Positions 1 through 8,760 of a DNA stretch of 64,000 bases are shown piece by piece; the stretch's first letter is position 1, and each line of letters starts with the position of its first letter. Position numbers and translations under genes: made by a program. Source of the DNA: Planctomycetota bacterium. GTDB lineage: Bacteria; Planctomycetota; UBA1135; JADKAF01. A model generated the notes under the pieces. It made no database searches. It was not told the origin of the DNA and saw nothing but the letters and a program-made list of their open reading frames with translations. The DNA is taken from assembly GCA_016719295.1 (NCBI GenBank), contig JADKAF010000001.1:1488001-1552000 (forward strand), given 5' to 3'.

Positions 1-163
1 CGGCCTCTTTCGCGCGCGTGACGCCGGGGCGCAGCTTGCGGAAGAGATCCGGAGCGAGCGGCTCGTTGGTGTCGGAGCGCGAGAGGAAGCAGCTCGGCAG
101 CGCGAGCGCGAGGAGCAGGGAGGAGGCGGCGAGCGAGCGGAGCGAAGGCAAGGCGGTCCTCAT
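1..163 (-). CDS. Lipoprotein, 5' part only (BamE/SmpA-like start?)
   Basis: Only the first 54 codons are in the window; the gene runs off the left edge. The protein starts MRTALPSLRSLAASSLLLAL and has a clear lipobox (LALPSC), so it is probably exported and lipid-anchored. The stretch RKLRPGVTRAKEA after the signal resembles the PGxTRxEV opening of BamE/SmpA-like domains, but too little is visible to assign it. The ATG overlaps the TGA of the metal-binding lipoprotein gene upstream as ATGA, so the two are probably translated together. Function is unknown. Confidence 0.6.
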   Translation of the reverse strand, partial: MRTALPSLRSLAASSLLLALALPSCFLSRSDTNEPLAPDLFRKLRPGVTRAKEA

Positions 164-1092
164 CGGGGCAGAGCAGCGTCGAGCAGATCGAGATTGCGGC
201 GCATCAAGGACAAGAAGTCGACTCCCGCGTCGAGCTCCGCGCGCGGCGGGTTCTCGCAGGGCGAGAACACCAGCGAGGGCAGCCCGAGCTCGCGCTCGAG
301 CTTCTCGCGGGTCGCGGCGAGCGGCTCCGACTCCCAGAGGAGCAGAGCCGGCACCTCGCGCTCGCCGCGCGCGACGCCGAGCGCCGCGAGTTCCCCCGCT
401 CCGAGCTCGCGCTCGGGGTCGAGGTCGAGGTTGGTGATCAGGAACTCGTAGCGTTTCGACGGGTAGTTGTACGCCGGGTGCGACGCGAGGAGATTCACTC
501 GCCGCAGACGCGGCGCGATGCCGCGCCAGCGCTGGTCGAGCGCCGTGAGGTCGGACTCCAGCGCGGCGAAGTTCCTCTGGATCGCCGCATGTTGCGCGGG
601 GAAGGCGCGCAAGAGCCCCGCGCGGAGGGCTTCGGCCTGCGCGAGCAGGAGCCGCGGATCGAGCCAGGTGTGCCCGTCGACGCCTTCGTGCGTATGCTCG
701 CCGCCGCCATGGCTGTGCGTCTCCGCCTCGAAGCGCACGAGCTCCGCGCCGAGCTTCTCCGTCGTGTCGACGGTGCGCGAGAGCGGCAGGCTCGCCGTCG
801 CGCGCCACCCCTCGACCCCCGCGCCGTTCAACGCGATCAGCGAGGCCTCGGCGAAGACCTGGAGCGCCGAGCGATCGGGCTGCCAATGCAGCGGATCGAC
901 GTCGGGCGGCAGCGGGCAGAGCACGCGCGCGCCATCGCCGATCAGGCGCTGGGCGAGATAGCGCAGCGGATAGAGCGAGGTCGCGACGTAGGGCGAGGAG
1001 GCGTTCGCGGGCGTCTCCTCTGCCTCTCGCGAGCACGCGGCGCAGAGCGAGAGGAGGAGGAGGGAGAGCGTGGAGCGACGGACGTTCCGCAT
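160..1092 (-). CDS. Metal (Zn/Mn) ABC transporter substrate-binding lipoprotein, ZnuA-like
   Basis: This 310-residue protein has a lipoprotein signal (MRNVRRSTLSLLLLSLCAAC), which decides the start: the longer frame upstream codes only low-quality arginine/proline sequence from a repeat. The fold is that of cluster A-I (ZnuA/TroA) solute receptors. Candidate metal-binding histidines lie in DPLHWQPD (early), DGHTWLDPR (middle) and ASHPAYNY (later), and a His-rich loop (HSHGGGEHTH) sits before the second ligand, as in zinc-specific receptors. The known family role is to capture Zn2+ or Mn2+ outside the inner membrane and pass it to a permease. Neighbouring ABC genes on the same strand suggest one operon, although the permease is FtsX-like rather than ZnuB-like. 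Zinc preference is inferred from the His loop. Confidence 0.85.
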   Translation of the reverse strand: MRNVRRSTLSLLLLSLCAACSREAEETPANASSPYVATSLYPLRYLAQRLIGDGARVLCPLPPDVDPLHWQPDRSALQVFAEASLIALNGAGVEGWRATASLPLSRTVDTTEKLGAELVRFEAETHSHGGGEHTHEGVDGHTWLDPRLLLAQAEALRAGLLRAFPAQHAAIQRNFAALESDLTALDQRWRGIAPRLRRVNLLASHPAYNYPSKRYEFLITNLDLDPERELGAGELAALGVARGEREVPALLLWESEPLAATREKLERELGLPSLVFSPCENPPRAELDAGVDFLSLMRRNLDLLDAALPR

Positions 1093-1121
1093 CGGGTGTA
1101 CCTGGACCGGCTGGGGCGTAC

Positions 1122-1280
1122 AGCCTGTGGAAGAAGTGCTTCGAGGCTGGGAACGAGGCTTCGGGCGTCTCGCCGAGGCGCAGGAACCGGCGCTGAAGCG
1201 GGTGTTTCCGCTAGGTTCCGGCAACGAAGGCGAGGCGACCGAGGCGCGCGCTCCAGTCCGAAGGACTTCTTCAACAGGCT
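1122..1280. repeat. MITE-like intergenic element, copy 1
   Basis: This 159-bp element is bounded by a near-perfect terminal inverted repeat: AGCCTGTGGAAGAAGT on the left pairs with ACTTCTTCAACAGGCT on the right (15 of 16 positions). A clearly homologous element lies at 29308-29464 in the same orientation. It has no convincing coding sequence and sits between the permease and receptor genes of the metal transport operon. The ends and size fit a non-autonomous MITE. No transposase is visible in the window. Confidence 0.7.
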
Positions 1281-1287
1281 ATGAACT

Positions 1288-2463
1288 CTAGAGAACCCGC
1301 ACCAGGTCGGGCAACCACGCGAGGGCCACCGCGACCAGCGCGAACGCCAGAAGCGCGGCGATCAGCAGGAGCAGCAGGAGCTCCGCTCCGATCAAGCGGA
1401 GCGCGGTGCCGCGGCTGGCGCCCAAGCGGTGCAGCGTCTCGAGCTCGGCCGCGCGAAGACGCGTCGAGAGCAGCAGCACCAGGCCGAGCCAGAGAGCGGT
1501 CGTCCCGGCGAGCAGCGCCCAGAGCACATCCACGAAGCGCTTGATGCGGAAGACGAAGGCCATGAGATCGCCGATCACCTCGCTCGGGCGCACGATCTGC
1601 AGCGCGGAGCGCGCGTTGACACGCGTCTTCAGCAGGGTCCCGCTCTTCTCGTCCTCCGGGAACAGCAGCACCGCGGACAGCGGCAGCGCGCCGGGATCGC
1701 CGTGGTGATGGAAGCTCACGGCGTTCTCGGGAGTGATCTCGTTCCACTCGATCAGCGCGGGCGAGAACACCACGTGCTCGTCCTTCCGTCCCAGCACGAG
1801 ATCGCTCCGTTCCTGCGCGACTTGCTTGGCCTCGCCGTGACCGTGCAACGCACCTTCCAGCACCCACGCGGTGGCGAGGTCGACGAAGACCGCGTCGTCA
1901 TCGGGCGACTCTCGCCGCGCGAGCACGCCGACGATGCGCATCTTCAAAGCCGGCGCCTTCGCGATGTCGTAGTGCTCGCGCGGATCCGAGAAGAGCGACT
2001 CCCCCACGCCGAGACCGAGCTCCTGCGCGACGCGCGCACCGAGCACGCACTCGCCGACGAGCAAGGGCAGCGAACCGCTCCGCGCGTGGAGGCCGCGCCG
2101 CTCGAAGTACTCGCGCGTCGTCGCGACGAGCGGCCGGCCGCGCGCGCGGAAGCGCAAGCTGATCGGCACGACGAGCGCTTCGCCGCCCTCCCGCAGGGCC
2201 TCGGCCTCGGCGAAGCGCACGGGATCGAGCTCGACGCCCCGGAAGTAGAGCGACGCCAGCACGAGATCGAAGCGGCTGCCGCGCGCCCCCGCGATCAAGG
2301 GCGTCGAGGCCGCCCGCGCGCCGAGATCGCGATCGTAGCTCGCGATCAGGCGCTCCGAGGCGACCGGCAAGAAGCACGCCAGCGCGAGGCACGCGATCGC
2401 GATCGCGCTCTGCAATCGATGGTGCTGCAAGCGCCGCAGCGAGAGATAGAGCACGCCTCTCAT
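1288..2463 (-). CDS. FtsX-like ABC transporter permease
   Basis: The protein has 391 residues. A hydrophobic segment near the N-terminus (about residues 17-36) is followed by a large periplasmic domain (about 40-290). Two or three further membrane helices lie at the C-terminus (DVLWALLAGTTALWLGLVLL and LIGAELLLLLLIAALLAFAL). This is the MacB/LolC/FtsX permease layout. The periplasmic part carries histidine clusters (LHGHGE and SFHHHGDPG), unusual for a lipoprotein exporter and suggestive of metal handling. The start overlaps the ATPase stop as ATGA. With the ATPase it should form the membrane core of an ABC system. The metal role is inferred from the downstream ZnuA-like receptor; LolCDE/MacB-type export is the alternative. 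Confidence 0.8.
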   Translation of the reverse strand: MRGVLYLSLRRLQHHRLQSAIAIACLALACFLPVASERLIASYDRDLGARAASTPLIAGARGSRFDLVLASLYFRGVELDPVRFAEAEALREGGEALVVPISLRFRARGRPLVATTREYFERRGLHARSGSLPLLVGECVLGARVAQELGLGVGESLFSDPREHYDIAKAPALKMRIVGVLARRESPDDDAVFVDLATAWVLEGALHGHGEAKQVAQERSDLVLGRKDEHVVFSPALIEWNEITPENAVSFHHHGDPGALPLSAVLLFPEDEKSGTLLKTRVNARSALQIVRPSEVIGDLMAFVFRIKRFVDVLWALLAGTTALWLGLVLLLSTRLRAAELETLHRLGASRGTALRLIGAELLLLLLIAALLAFALVAVALAWLPDLVRVL

Positions 2464-3197
2464 CGCGGCGTCACCACCGCGGGGCGGCCTTCGCCCGCCA
2501 CCAGCGCGCGAAGATCGATCACGCGCTCGAAGCGCCCGAGCAGACCGTGATCGTGCGTGATGACCAGCAGCGTCGCGCCGCGGCGCTCGACCTGCTCGAT
2601 CAGGAGATCGAGCGCGCGCGCGGACGAGCTCGGATCGAGGTTGCCCGTGGGCTCATCGGCGATCACGAGCTCGGGCTCGGCGATCAACGCACGGCAGAGT
2701 GCCACGCGCTGGCGCTCGCCTTGCGAGAGCCGCGAGGGGATCCGCGAGAGCAGTTGCTCGACGCCCACCGCGGCAGCGAGCTCGCGCGCTCGCTCGCGGG
2801 CCGCGCGATCCAGCGCGAGCGCGCGGTTCAAGTGATACGGCAGCAGGATGTTGTCGAGGGCCGAGAGGTACTCGAAGAGCTCGAAGCGCTGGAAGACGAA
2901 GCCCACCTTGGCGATGCGCAGCGCTCTGCGCTCGGCCTCGCCGAGCGCGGTGAGCTCGACGCCGCAGAGCTGCACCGTACCCGCTTGCGGCGAGCGGATG
3001 CCCGCGATCAGCTCGGCCAGCGTGGTCTTGCCCGAGCCGCTCGGGCCGATCAGCGCGACGCGCTCGCCGCGCGCGAGCTCGAGCGCGGCGAGCTCGAGCG
3101 CGAAGCTTCCGCCGGGATAGGCGAAGCGCACGCCGCGCAGGGCCGCGATGGGCGGCGCGGCGATCGGAGCGTCGGTGGCTCGGGGCGAAGCGCTCAT
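2460..3197 (-). CDS. ABC transporter ATP-binding protein, LolD/MacB-type
   Basis: This 245-residue nucleotide-binding subunit has Walker A GPSGSGKTT, a Q-loop in VGFVFQRFELFEYL, the signature LSQGERQRVALCRAL, Walker B LVIADEPTGNLD and the H-switch in LVITHDHGLL. DEPTGNLD and the overall length are typical of the LolD/MacB/FtsE class that partners FtsX-like permeases. The start MSASPRATDAPIA was chosen because the upstream extension is arginine-rich and overlaps the preceding gene. It lies 16 bp after the upstream membrane-protein gene and shares an ATGA overlap with the permease gene. It acts at the cytoplasmic face of the inner membrane. Confidence 0.92.
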   Translation of the reverse strand: MSASPRATDAPIAAPPIAALRGVRFAYPGGSFALELAALELARGERVALIGPSGSGKTTLAELIAGIRSPQAGTVQLCGVELTALGEAERRALRIAKVGFVFQRFELFEYLSALDNILLPYHLNRALALDRAARERARELAAAVGVEQLLSRIPSRLSQGERQRVALCRALIAEPELVIADEPTGNLDPSSSARALDLLIEQVERRGATLLVITHDHGLLGRFERVIDLRALVAGEGRPAVVTPR

Positions 3198-3213
3198 CGA
3201 AGTTGACCGGGAC

Positions 3214-4524
3214 TCAACGGCGCGAGCTCTCCGGCAGCGGCGCGGCATCGGCGCGCGAGGGATCGTTCGTTCCGGAGGCGAGGCGCTCGCTGGCGAGGAT
3301 CTCGCTCGCGACGATGCGCCAGCCCGCCGCCGTGCGCGCGAGCTCGTAGCGCGCTTCGTACGCGTTCGTGCGCCAATGCGCATGGCCGAAGTGGCGCACG
3401 ATGCCGTCGACCTCCCAGCGCGCGCGCAGCGCGAAGCGGGGCGGCTCCGCATCGAGGGAACGCTCCACGATCTCCGCTCTCGTGTGCCGCACCTCCTGCA
3501 CGGTGCTCACCGCGCCGCCTTCCTCCGCGAGCACGAGCCCGGCGTAGATCTCGCCGTAGATGCGCTCCAGCAGCTCGCGGCCGGCGAGGCTCTGCGCGAG
3601 CGCGTCGTAGATCGCGCTCTCCTGCGTGAAGCCGAACGCGCGGTAGATGTTGGCGTGGAGCGGCTCGAACACGGAGGCGAGCTCGGCGTCGCGCACGGCG
3701 CGCGGCTCGCTCTCGCCGAGTAAGCGCGGGCCGAGACCGCCAAGGAGCAGCAGCACGAGTGAAGCGATCTTCAGCGCGAGCGCGGCGCGCGGTCGGCGGC
3801 GGCGCAACACGCTCGCGATCATCCAGACCACGCCACAGAGCAGCGCGACATACGAGAGCCGCGGCCAGCGCCAGCCGCGCGCGCCGAGATCGAGAGCGGG
3901 CACCGGGAGGAAGCGCGCCGCGCGCGCGGCCTCGCTCGCCTGCCACGAGATCTCCGGCTGCTCCTGCTTGAAGACGATCGCCTTCTCCACGCCGTCGGCG
4001 AGCAAGCGCGCGTTCACCTCCATCGGCGGTGCTTGCCCGAAGTCGTCCTCGCGCACGCGATCGGGCGGGTAGAGCTCCCAGCGCAGCGCGACCTCGCGCG
4101 GATCGCTGCTCGTCGGATACTCGGCGACGAAGCGCACCTTGGTGAGAGCGCGGAGGCCGTAGCGCGGAAAGAGCGGGAGCAAGTTGCGCTCCGGCTCCGC
4201 GACGCGGAACTCGAGCCAGCGCGGCGGCACGGCGACGCCGTCGATCCGCAGCGCGTGCTTCGAGGCGAGCAGCGGCTCGAGCTGCGCGCGCACCTCTTCG
4301 GCCTCGAGCGGATGCAGGGCGTCCTCGTCCTCGCGCGCGATCTCGGCGATCTCGTCCAGGAAGGCGAGGTTCAGCACGAGCTCCAAGCGCACGAGGCGGC
4401 CGTCGACGATCCAGCGCAGATCGAGGTCGGGGCCGTCGGCGGGGTGGACGGAGCTCGCGGGCACGAGGGTCGACCCACCGAGCAGCGCCACCGAGCAGAA
4501 CGCAGCGAGAAGAGCGTGGAGCAA
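3214..4524 (-). CDS. Membrane protein of unknown function in ABC operon
   Basis: The 436-residue product begins with a signal-like segment (MLHALLAAFCSVALLGGSTL). An extracytoplasmic domain follows, then two transmembrane helices around residues 228-268, and a second soluble domain. The C-terminal domain contains VRHFGHAHWRTNAYEARYEL, rich in histidine and aromatic residues. I do not recognise the family. It is the first gene of the minus-strand operon that continues with an ABC ATPase, an FtsX-like permease and a metal receptor, so it may be an accessory metal-binding or assembly factor. That role is inferred from position and the His motif only. Confidence 0.7.
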   Translation of the reverse strand: MLHALLAAFCSVALLGGSTLVPASSVHPADGPDLDLRWIVDGRLVRLELVLNLAFLDEIAEIAREDEDALHPLEAEEVRAQLEPLLASKHALRIDGVAVPPRWLEFRVAEPERNLLPLFPRYGLRALTKVRFVAEYPTSSDPREVALRWELYPPDRVREDDFGQAPPMEVNARLLADGVEKAIVFKQEQPEISWQASEAARAARFLPVPALDLGARGWRWPRLSYVALLCGVVWMIASVLRRRRPRAALALKIASLVLLLLGGLGPRLLGESEPRAVRDAELASVFEPLHANIYRAFGFTQESAIYDALAQSLAGRELLERIYGEIYAGLVLAEEGGAVSTVQEVRHTRAEIVERSLDAEPPRFALRARWEVDGIVRHFGHAHWRTNAYEARYELARTAAGWRIVASEILASERLASGTNDPSRADAAPLPESSRR

Positions 4525-4650
4525 GGGCTTCTAAACCGGGGCATCCAGGAGCGGAGGGCGCTTTCCTAGGCGATGCGGAGTTGGCGGTCAACGCAGCGCG
4601 CGCGATCGGGTACCCTCTCGGCCTCTCGCCCCTGCCCGGGAGCCCCCCAG

Positions 4651-6658
4651 ATGCGTTTCGTCCCCGTTCTCCCCCGCGTTCTCTACCTCGCGCTCGTCGC
4701 CCCCGCGCTCTTCGCTCAGGCGCCGACGCTCGACCCTGGCGTCGTCGAAGCGCTGCGCGGCGCCGACCTCGCCACCGACGATCTCCTCGCGAAGGATCCG
4801 TCGAAGCTGCCGGCCGACGCGCAGCTCTATCACGAGCACTTGCTCTTCCTCGCCAGCCCCGAGCGCGATGGGCGCCTGCCGGGCACTGCGGGGATGGAAG
4901 CGGCCTCGCGCTACATGGAAGAGCATTGGAAGAAGGCCGGGCTGCTGCCGGCCTTCGCAGATGCGAGCGGCAGGGAGCGCAGCTCCTGGCGCCAGGCGTT
5001 CCCGCTCGGCAAGTCGCAGGAGATCGGCGCGCAGAGCCTCGCCCTCGACGGCGCGAAGCTGGCGCTCACGGCCGGCAAGGGCGCGGACTTCGTGTTCCTC
5101 GGCCTCGGCGGCGGCGCCAAGCTCGAAGGCGCCTCTGGTCTTCGTCGGCTACGGCATCGAGAAGGGTCCCGACGACTACACGAGCTTCGCGGCGGACGAC
5201 GATCTCCGTGGCAAGGTCGCTCTGGTGCTGCGCTGGGAGCCGATGAGCGAGGAAGGGAAGAGCCGTTGGGCTACCGGCCGCCAGCCCTGGAGCGGGCGCA
5301 TCGGCTTGCAGGCCCGCGTGCGCGAGCTCGCGAAGCGCGGCGTCGCCGGAGTGCTCATCGCGAACACCCCGGGTGCCGCCGACCCGCGAAACGCAGAGCT
5401 CCCTGAGCCGGGCACCGGCGGACGCAGGGCTGTCGACTTCCCCGTGGCGCAGCTCTCGACCGCGGCGGCCGAGCGGCTCGTCGCCGCCGCGCTCCCGCAG
5501 GGTCCCTCGCTGCTGGAGCTCCGCAAGCGCGCGGACGCCGGCCGCGTGATCGAGGCCCTGGGCACGGTGACCCTCGCGGCCGAGATCACCGAGAAGCAGA
5601 CCATCGCGGAGAACGTGGGCGCGCTGCTCCCCGGTCGCGGTGCGCTCGCCGAGGAGATCGTCGTGATCGGCGCGCACCTCGATCACCTCGGCATGGGCGA
5701 GTTCGGCTCGCGCTCCGGCCCCGGCAAGCTCCATCCCGGCGCGGACGACAACGCCTCCGGCAGCGCGGCGCTGCTGCTCCTCGCCGACAAGCTGGCTGCC
5801 TCGTACCGCGCGCTGCCCGAGAGCGAAGCGCTGCGCACGATCGTGCTGCTCGCGTTCAGCGCGGAGGAGTCGGGGCTCAACGGCTCGGCGTACTACTGCA
5901 AGCACCCGATCGCGCCGATCGCGAAGCACGCGTTCATGATCAACTTCGACATGATCGGGCGCATCGAAGGGAAGCGCCTCAGCGTGTCGGGCGCGAAGAC
6001 CGGCGCGGGCTTGGCCGAGTTCCTCGCCCCCTACTTCGCAGCGACGCCGCTGAAGATCGTGCAGCCGAGCGGCATGTCGGGCGCCAGCGATCACACGCCG
6101 TTCTACAACGCCGGGATCCCGGTGCTCTTCGGCATCATCGCCGACTTCCACGCCGACTATCACACGCCGGAGGACGTGGTCGAGAAGCTGAACCGCGTCG
6201 ATGCGACGCACACGATCCGACTCTTCCACCAGGTGGCGCTGGGCCTCGCGCGCCGCGCCGAGCGCTTCGCGCACCAGAAGGTCGGCCGCGCGCCGCGACC
6301 GGATGCGCCGCCGACCGCCGCGGAAGCGGCACCGAGCGGCGACCCCGCCGAAGGCGAGGCCGCACCGCGCCGCGGCGGAGGCGTGCGCTTCGGCGTGATG
6401 CCGGGCGCCTACGACGAGGACGTGAAGGACGGCGTGATCGTCTCCGCCGTGACCGAAGGCACGCCGGCGGAGAAGGCGGGCGTGAAGGCCGGCGACGTGA
6501 TCGTCGAGTGGAACGGCACCAAGCTCGAGAACGTGCAGCAGTGGATGCCGCTGCTGCAGGCCGGCAAGCCCGGCGACAAGGTGAAGGTCGGGCTGCGGCG
6601 CGGCACCGAGACCCTCACCGTCGAGGCCGTGCTCGAGGCCTCCGCCGGGCGGCGCTGA
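4651..6658 (+). CDS. Secreted M28 family aminopeptidase with C-terminal PDZ domain, frameshifted
   Basis: The reading frame starts at 4651 with a signal peptide (MRFVPVLPRVLYLALVAPAL). It switches from frame 1 to frame 2 at about 5128-5132: frame 1 codes GGGAKLEGA, frame 2 continues PLVFVGYGIEKG. Read across the shift, the product is about 668 residues: a PA-like insert (about 160-260), an M28 zinc peptidase core and a PDZ domain (about 570-660). The co-catalytic metal ligands are intact: GAHLDHLG, HPGADDNASG, AFSAEESGLN, NFDMIGR and SDHTPFYNAG. The lesion is equivalent to losing two bases (GC) from a GCGCGC run or gaining one, so it may be an assembly error or a recent mutation. Known M28 members remove N-terminal residues from peptides outside the cytoplasm. 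Confidence 0.85.
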
Positions 6659-6700
6659 GCACGCCATCACCGCCATCGACCGGCCTACGGCCGGGCTGCA

Positions 6701-6733
6701 GGGCCAAAGTGCAAACCCGTTGCACTTTGGCCC
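6701..6733. terminator. Perfect stem-loop, probable bidirectional terminator
   Basis: Arms 6701-6714 and 6720-6733 (GGGCCAAAGTGCAA and its complement) are perfect over 14 bp around the loop ACCCG. It lies 42 bp after the M28 peptidase stop and 59 bp before the rtcB stop, between convergent genes. There is no strong T-run, so it could instead be a dispersed palindrome; a related core occurs near 41810. Confidence 0.55.
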
Positions 6734-6792
6734 CGCTCATATAAGCGCCGCGCGGCCGAGCCCTGAAACCGTGCGCCGAGCTCCGTGTCCGC

Positions 6793-7917
6793 TCAGGTCG
6801 CCTTCACCACGAGCACCGGAGAGAGGCGGCGCACGATGCGAGTGAGCTCTCGCTGCGCGCGCATCACGGAGCCGATCGGCTTGTAGGCGCTCGGTGCCTC
6901 GTCGAGCAGCCGCGCGGCGAGGCGCTCGTCGTAGAGCGTGCCCTCGAGCTCGCGCGCGAAGCGCGCGAGGCTCATGCGGCGCGCGGCGACACCGCGCGCC
7001 GCGCTGCGCCCTGCGCCGTGCGAGCTCGAGTGCAGCGCGGCCGCGCAGCCGCGCCCCTCGACGTGGAAGCTCGCGTCCCCCATCGAGCCCGGGATCAGCC
7101 CGCGCTCGCCGAGGCGCGCGGGGAGCGCGCCCTTGCGATGCACCCAGAGCTCCTCGCCGTCCACCTCCTCGCGACGCGCGAGGTTGTGGTGCGAATCGAA
7201 GAAGCTCGCCCACTCGGCGCGAACGCCGAGCTCTTCCTCGAGCACGCTCGCGGCGCGCTCCAGCATCGCGCGCCGCGAGCGCTGCGCGAAGCGCAGCGCC
7301 CAGGCGTGATCGCGGAGATAGCGCTGGCCTTCCTCGCCGTCGAGGCGCAAGGCGGCGAGCGCGCTCTTCGGCGCGCCGGCGCGCGCAAGATGGTGATCGC
7401 GGATCGCCGGCCCCATGCAGCGCGAGCCGGAGTGCGCGACCAACCAGAGCTCGCCGTCCTCCGCGCGCTGCAGCTCGAGGAAGTGATTCCCCCGCCCCAG
7501 CGTCGCGAACTCGATGCGCCCATCGCGCTCCGCGAGCCGCGCGAGGACACCATCGCTCAAGAGCCCGGGATCGAGCTCCGCCGGCAGCTCCTCGCGCGCC
7601 CGCTGCCGCCGCGGCGGCACCGCCGCATACAGCGCATCGAACACCCTCCCCGGAGCTCGGACGCCGGGCTCGACCGCCGCGGAGCGCAGCGCCACCGTCG
7701 CCATCCCGCAGCCGATGTCCCCACCGACCGCCTGAGGATAGATCCGATCGCGCGTCGCCATCGCGACGCCGACGCACACGCTCTCGGAGAAGTGCACGTC
7801 CGGCAGCACCGCCACGCGCAGGACGCCTTCGGCGCGTGCGAGACGCCGGAGCGGCGCCTCGCACGCGGGAGGCAGATCCTGCGCGAGCCAGAGCTTCACC
7901 TTGGGCTCGTTCCTCAT
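6793..7917 (-). CDS. rtcB: RtcB-family RNA ligase
   Basis: This 374-residue protein carries the RtcB landmarks: AVGGDIGCGM with the metal-binding cysteine, GRGNHFLE, VAHSGSR, SHHNLARRE, PGSMGDASF and HSSSHGAGR, which holds the guanylylated histidine. The family joins RNA 2',3'-cyclic phosphate or 3'-phosphate ends to 5'-OH ends using GTP and Mn2+, in tRNA splicing or RNA repair. At 374 residues it is slightly shorter than the E. coli enzyme and resembles the short bacterial branch. Its ATG overlaps the stop of the RbfA-like gene (ATGA), so the two are translationally coupled. This suggests repair of RNA in or near ribosomes. Confidence 0.93.
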   Translation of the reverse strand: MRNEPKVKLWLAQDLPPACEAPLRRLARAEGVLRVAVLPDVHFSESVCVGVAMATRDRIYPQAVGGDIGCGMATVALRSAAVEPGVRAPGRVFDALYAAVPPRRQRAREELPAELDPGLLSDGVLARLAERDGRIEFATLGRGNHFLELQRAEDGELWLVAHSGSRCMGPAIRDHHLARAGAPKSALAALRLDGEEGQRYLRDHAWALRFAQRSRRAMLERAASVLEEELGVRAEWASFFDSHHNLARREEVDGEELWVHRKGALPARLGERGLIPGSMGDASFHVEGRGCAAALHSSSHGAGRSAARGVAARRMSLARFARELEGTLYDERLAARLLDEAPSAYKPIGSVMRAQRELTRIVRRLSPVLVVKAT

Positions 7918-8345
7918 GCGCCCTCCTCGCTCGACTCGAGCAGCTCGAAGACGAGCTCCGGCGTCCGCTTGCGATGGATCGCTCGCGCGATCTCGGTGCG
8001 GAGCCAGCCCCGCGCGCGCTCGAGCTTTTCACGCCAGAGCGCGAGCTCGCCGCGGCGCGGAAAGCGGAGCACCACCGCGACGTGCGATGCTCCGGGCAGC
8101 ACATGAGCGCCGAGGACGCAGAGCTCTTGCAGGCTCTCGTCGCGCGTCTCGCGCTCCAGCAGCTCGCGCACGCACTCCTCGATCTGCGCGGCGAGCTGGA
8201 TGGACTTGCGCTCGCGCTGCTCGTCGTTCGAGCTCTCGCGGCGCGCAGGAAAGTAAAGGTCGAGATCCTCCGCGGCCGGGACAGCCCGTCCCCCGCGGCG
8301 CGCGCGGTGCTTCCGCGCGCGGTTACGATCGTGATGCAAAGACAT
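7914..8345 (-). CDS. rbfA: RbfA-like ribosome-binding factor
   Basis: The 143-residue basic protein has an RbfA-like pattern. A KH-like core contains LGAHVLPGASHVAVVLRF, and a helix RARGWLRTEIARAIHRK leads into RTPELVFEL, matching the family's LRxELAxxLxxRxxPEL region. RbfA binds the 30S subunit and helps 16S rRNA 5'-end maturation. The N-terminus has a basic tail (NRARKHRARRGGR) that may contact RNA. It precedes rtcB with an ATGA overlap. Similarity was judged by eye, so a generic KH-like RNA-binding protein is the alternative. Confidence 0.72.
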   Translation of the reverse strand: MSLHHDRNRARKHRARRGGRAVPAAEDLDLYFPARRESSNDEQRERKSIQLAAQIEECVRELLERETRDESLQELCVLGAHVLPGASHVAVVLRFPRRGELALWREKLERARGWLRTEIARAIHRKRTPELVFELLESSEEGA

Positions 8346-8760
8346 GCGGCTCCATGGCGGCGGCTGAATGCCGCCGCGACCAGGGTCGATCGAGACGTGG
8401 AACGACGATCGCCCGGTGGAACCGAGGCTCAGAATCTCGGCGCAATCACCGCGGAGGCGCTGCGTGTGCAGCGACCTCTCCGCAGCTCACCGAGGGCTCG
8501 CGAGCGAGATCAGGCTCGAGCGAGCGAGCACTCACCACCGGGCGCGCGATGTGCACGGAGCAGCGAGTTTCTCTGGATTCGCATGGCACACCTCCGGTGG
8601 AAGAGTCGAGGGCAGGAAAAGCATGACGCGCGACGACGCCGCCGCAGCGCGGGGCCATAGATACCCCATGCTCGGCAAATCGTCTAGGGAGCTCAGATGC
8701 GGAGCCTCGGGGGAGGAGTGGCGCACCGCGATAGGTAGCTCCGCCCTTGCAATCGCCCAC
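8346..8760. other. Gene-free stretch upstream of palindrome
   Basis: No credible coding sequence was found in these 415 bases on either strand: the open frames are arginine/serine-rich and lack ribosome binding sites. No tRNA-like cloverleaf was found. It lies between the divergent rbfA start and the palindrome that precedes the dehydratase gene, so it should contain the rbfA-rtcB promoter. A hairpin could form from GCGGAG near 8452 with CTCCGC near 8480. Confidence 0.5.

Noticed and set aside
478..1284. Paralogous peptides shared with 28708-29577 (RFRQRRRGDRGA)
   Set aside because: They are translations of the two copies of the MITE-like element, not related proteins.
1429..2550. 373-residue plus-strand frame across the permease gene
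   Set aside because: Antisense to the clear FtsX-like permease, with no domain and no ribosome site.
5066..6676. 536-residue minus-strand open frame opposite the M28 peptidase gene
   Set aside because: It is a shadow of a GC-rich gene: composition is His/Arg/Ala-rich, with no domain motif, and the opposite strand has intact catalytic motifs.
8346..8760. tRNA or riboswitch in the gene-free stretch
   Set aside because: No cloverleaf, no CCA or T-loop consensus, and no known riboswitch core was seen on either strand.
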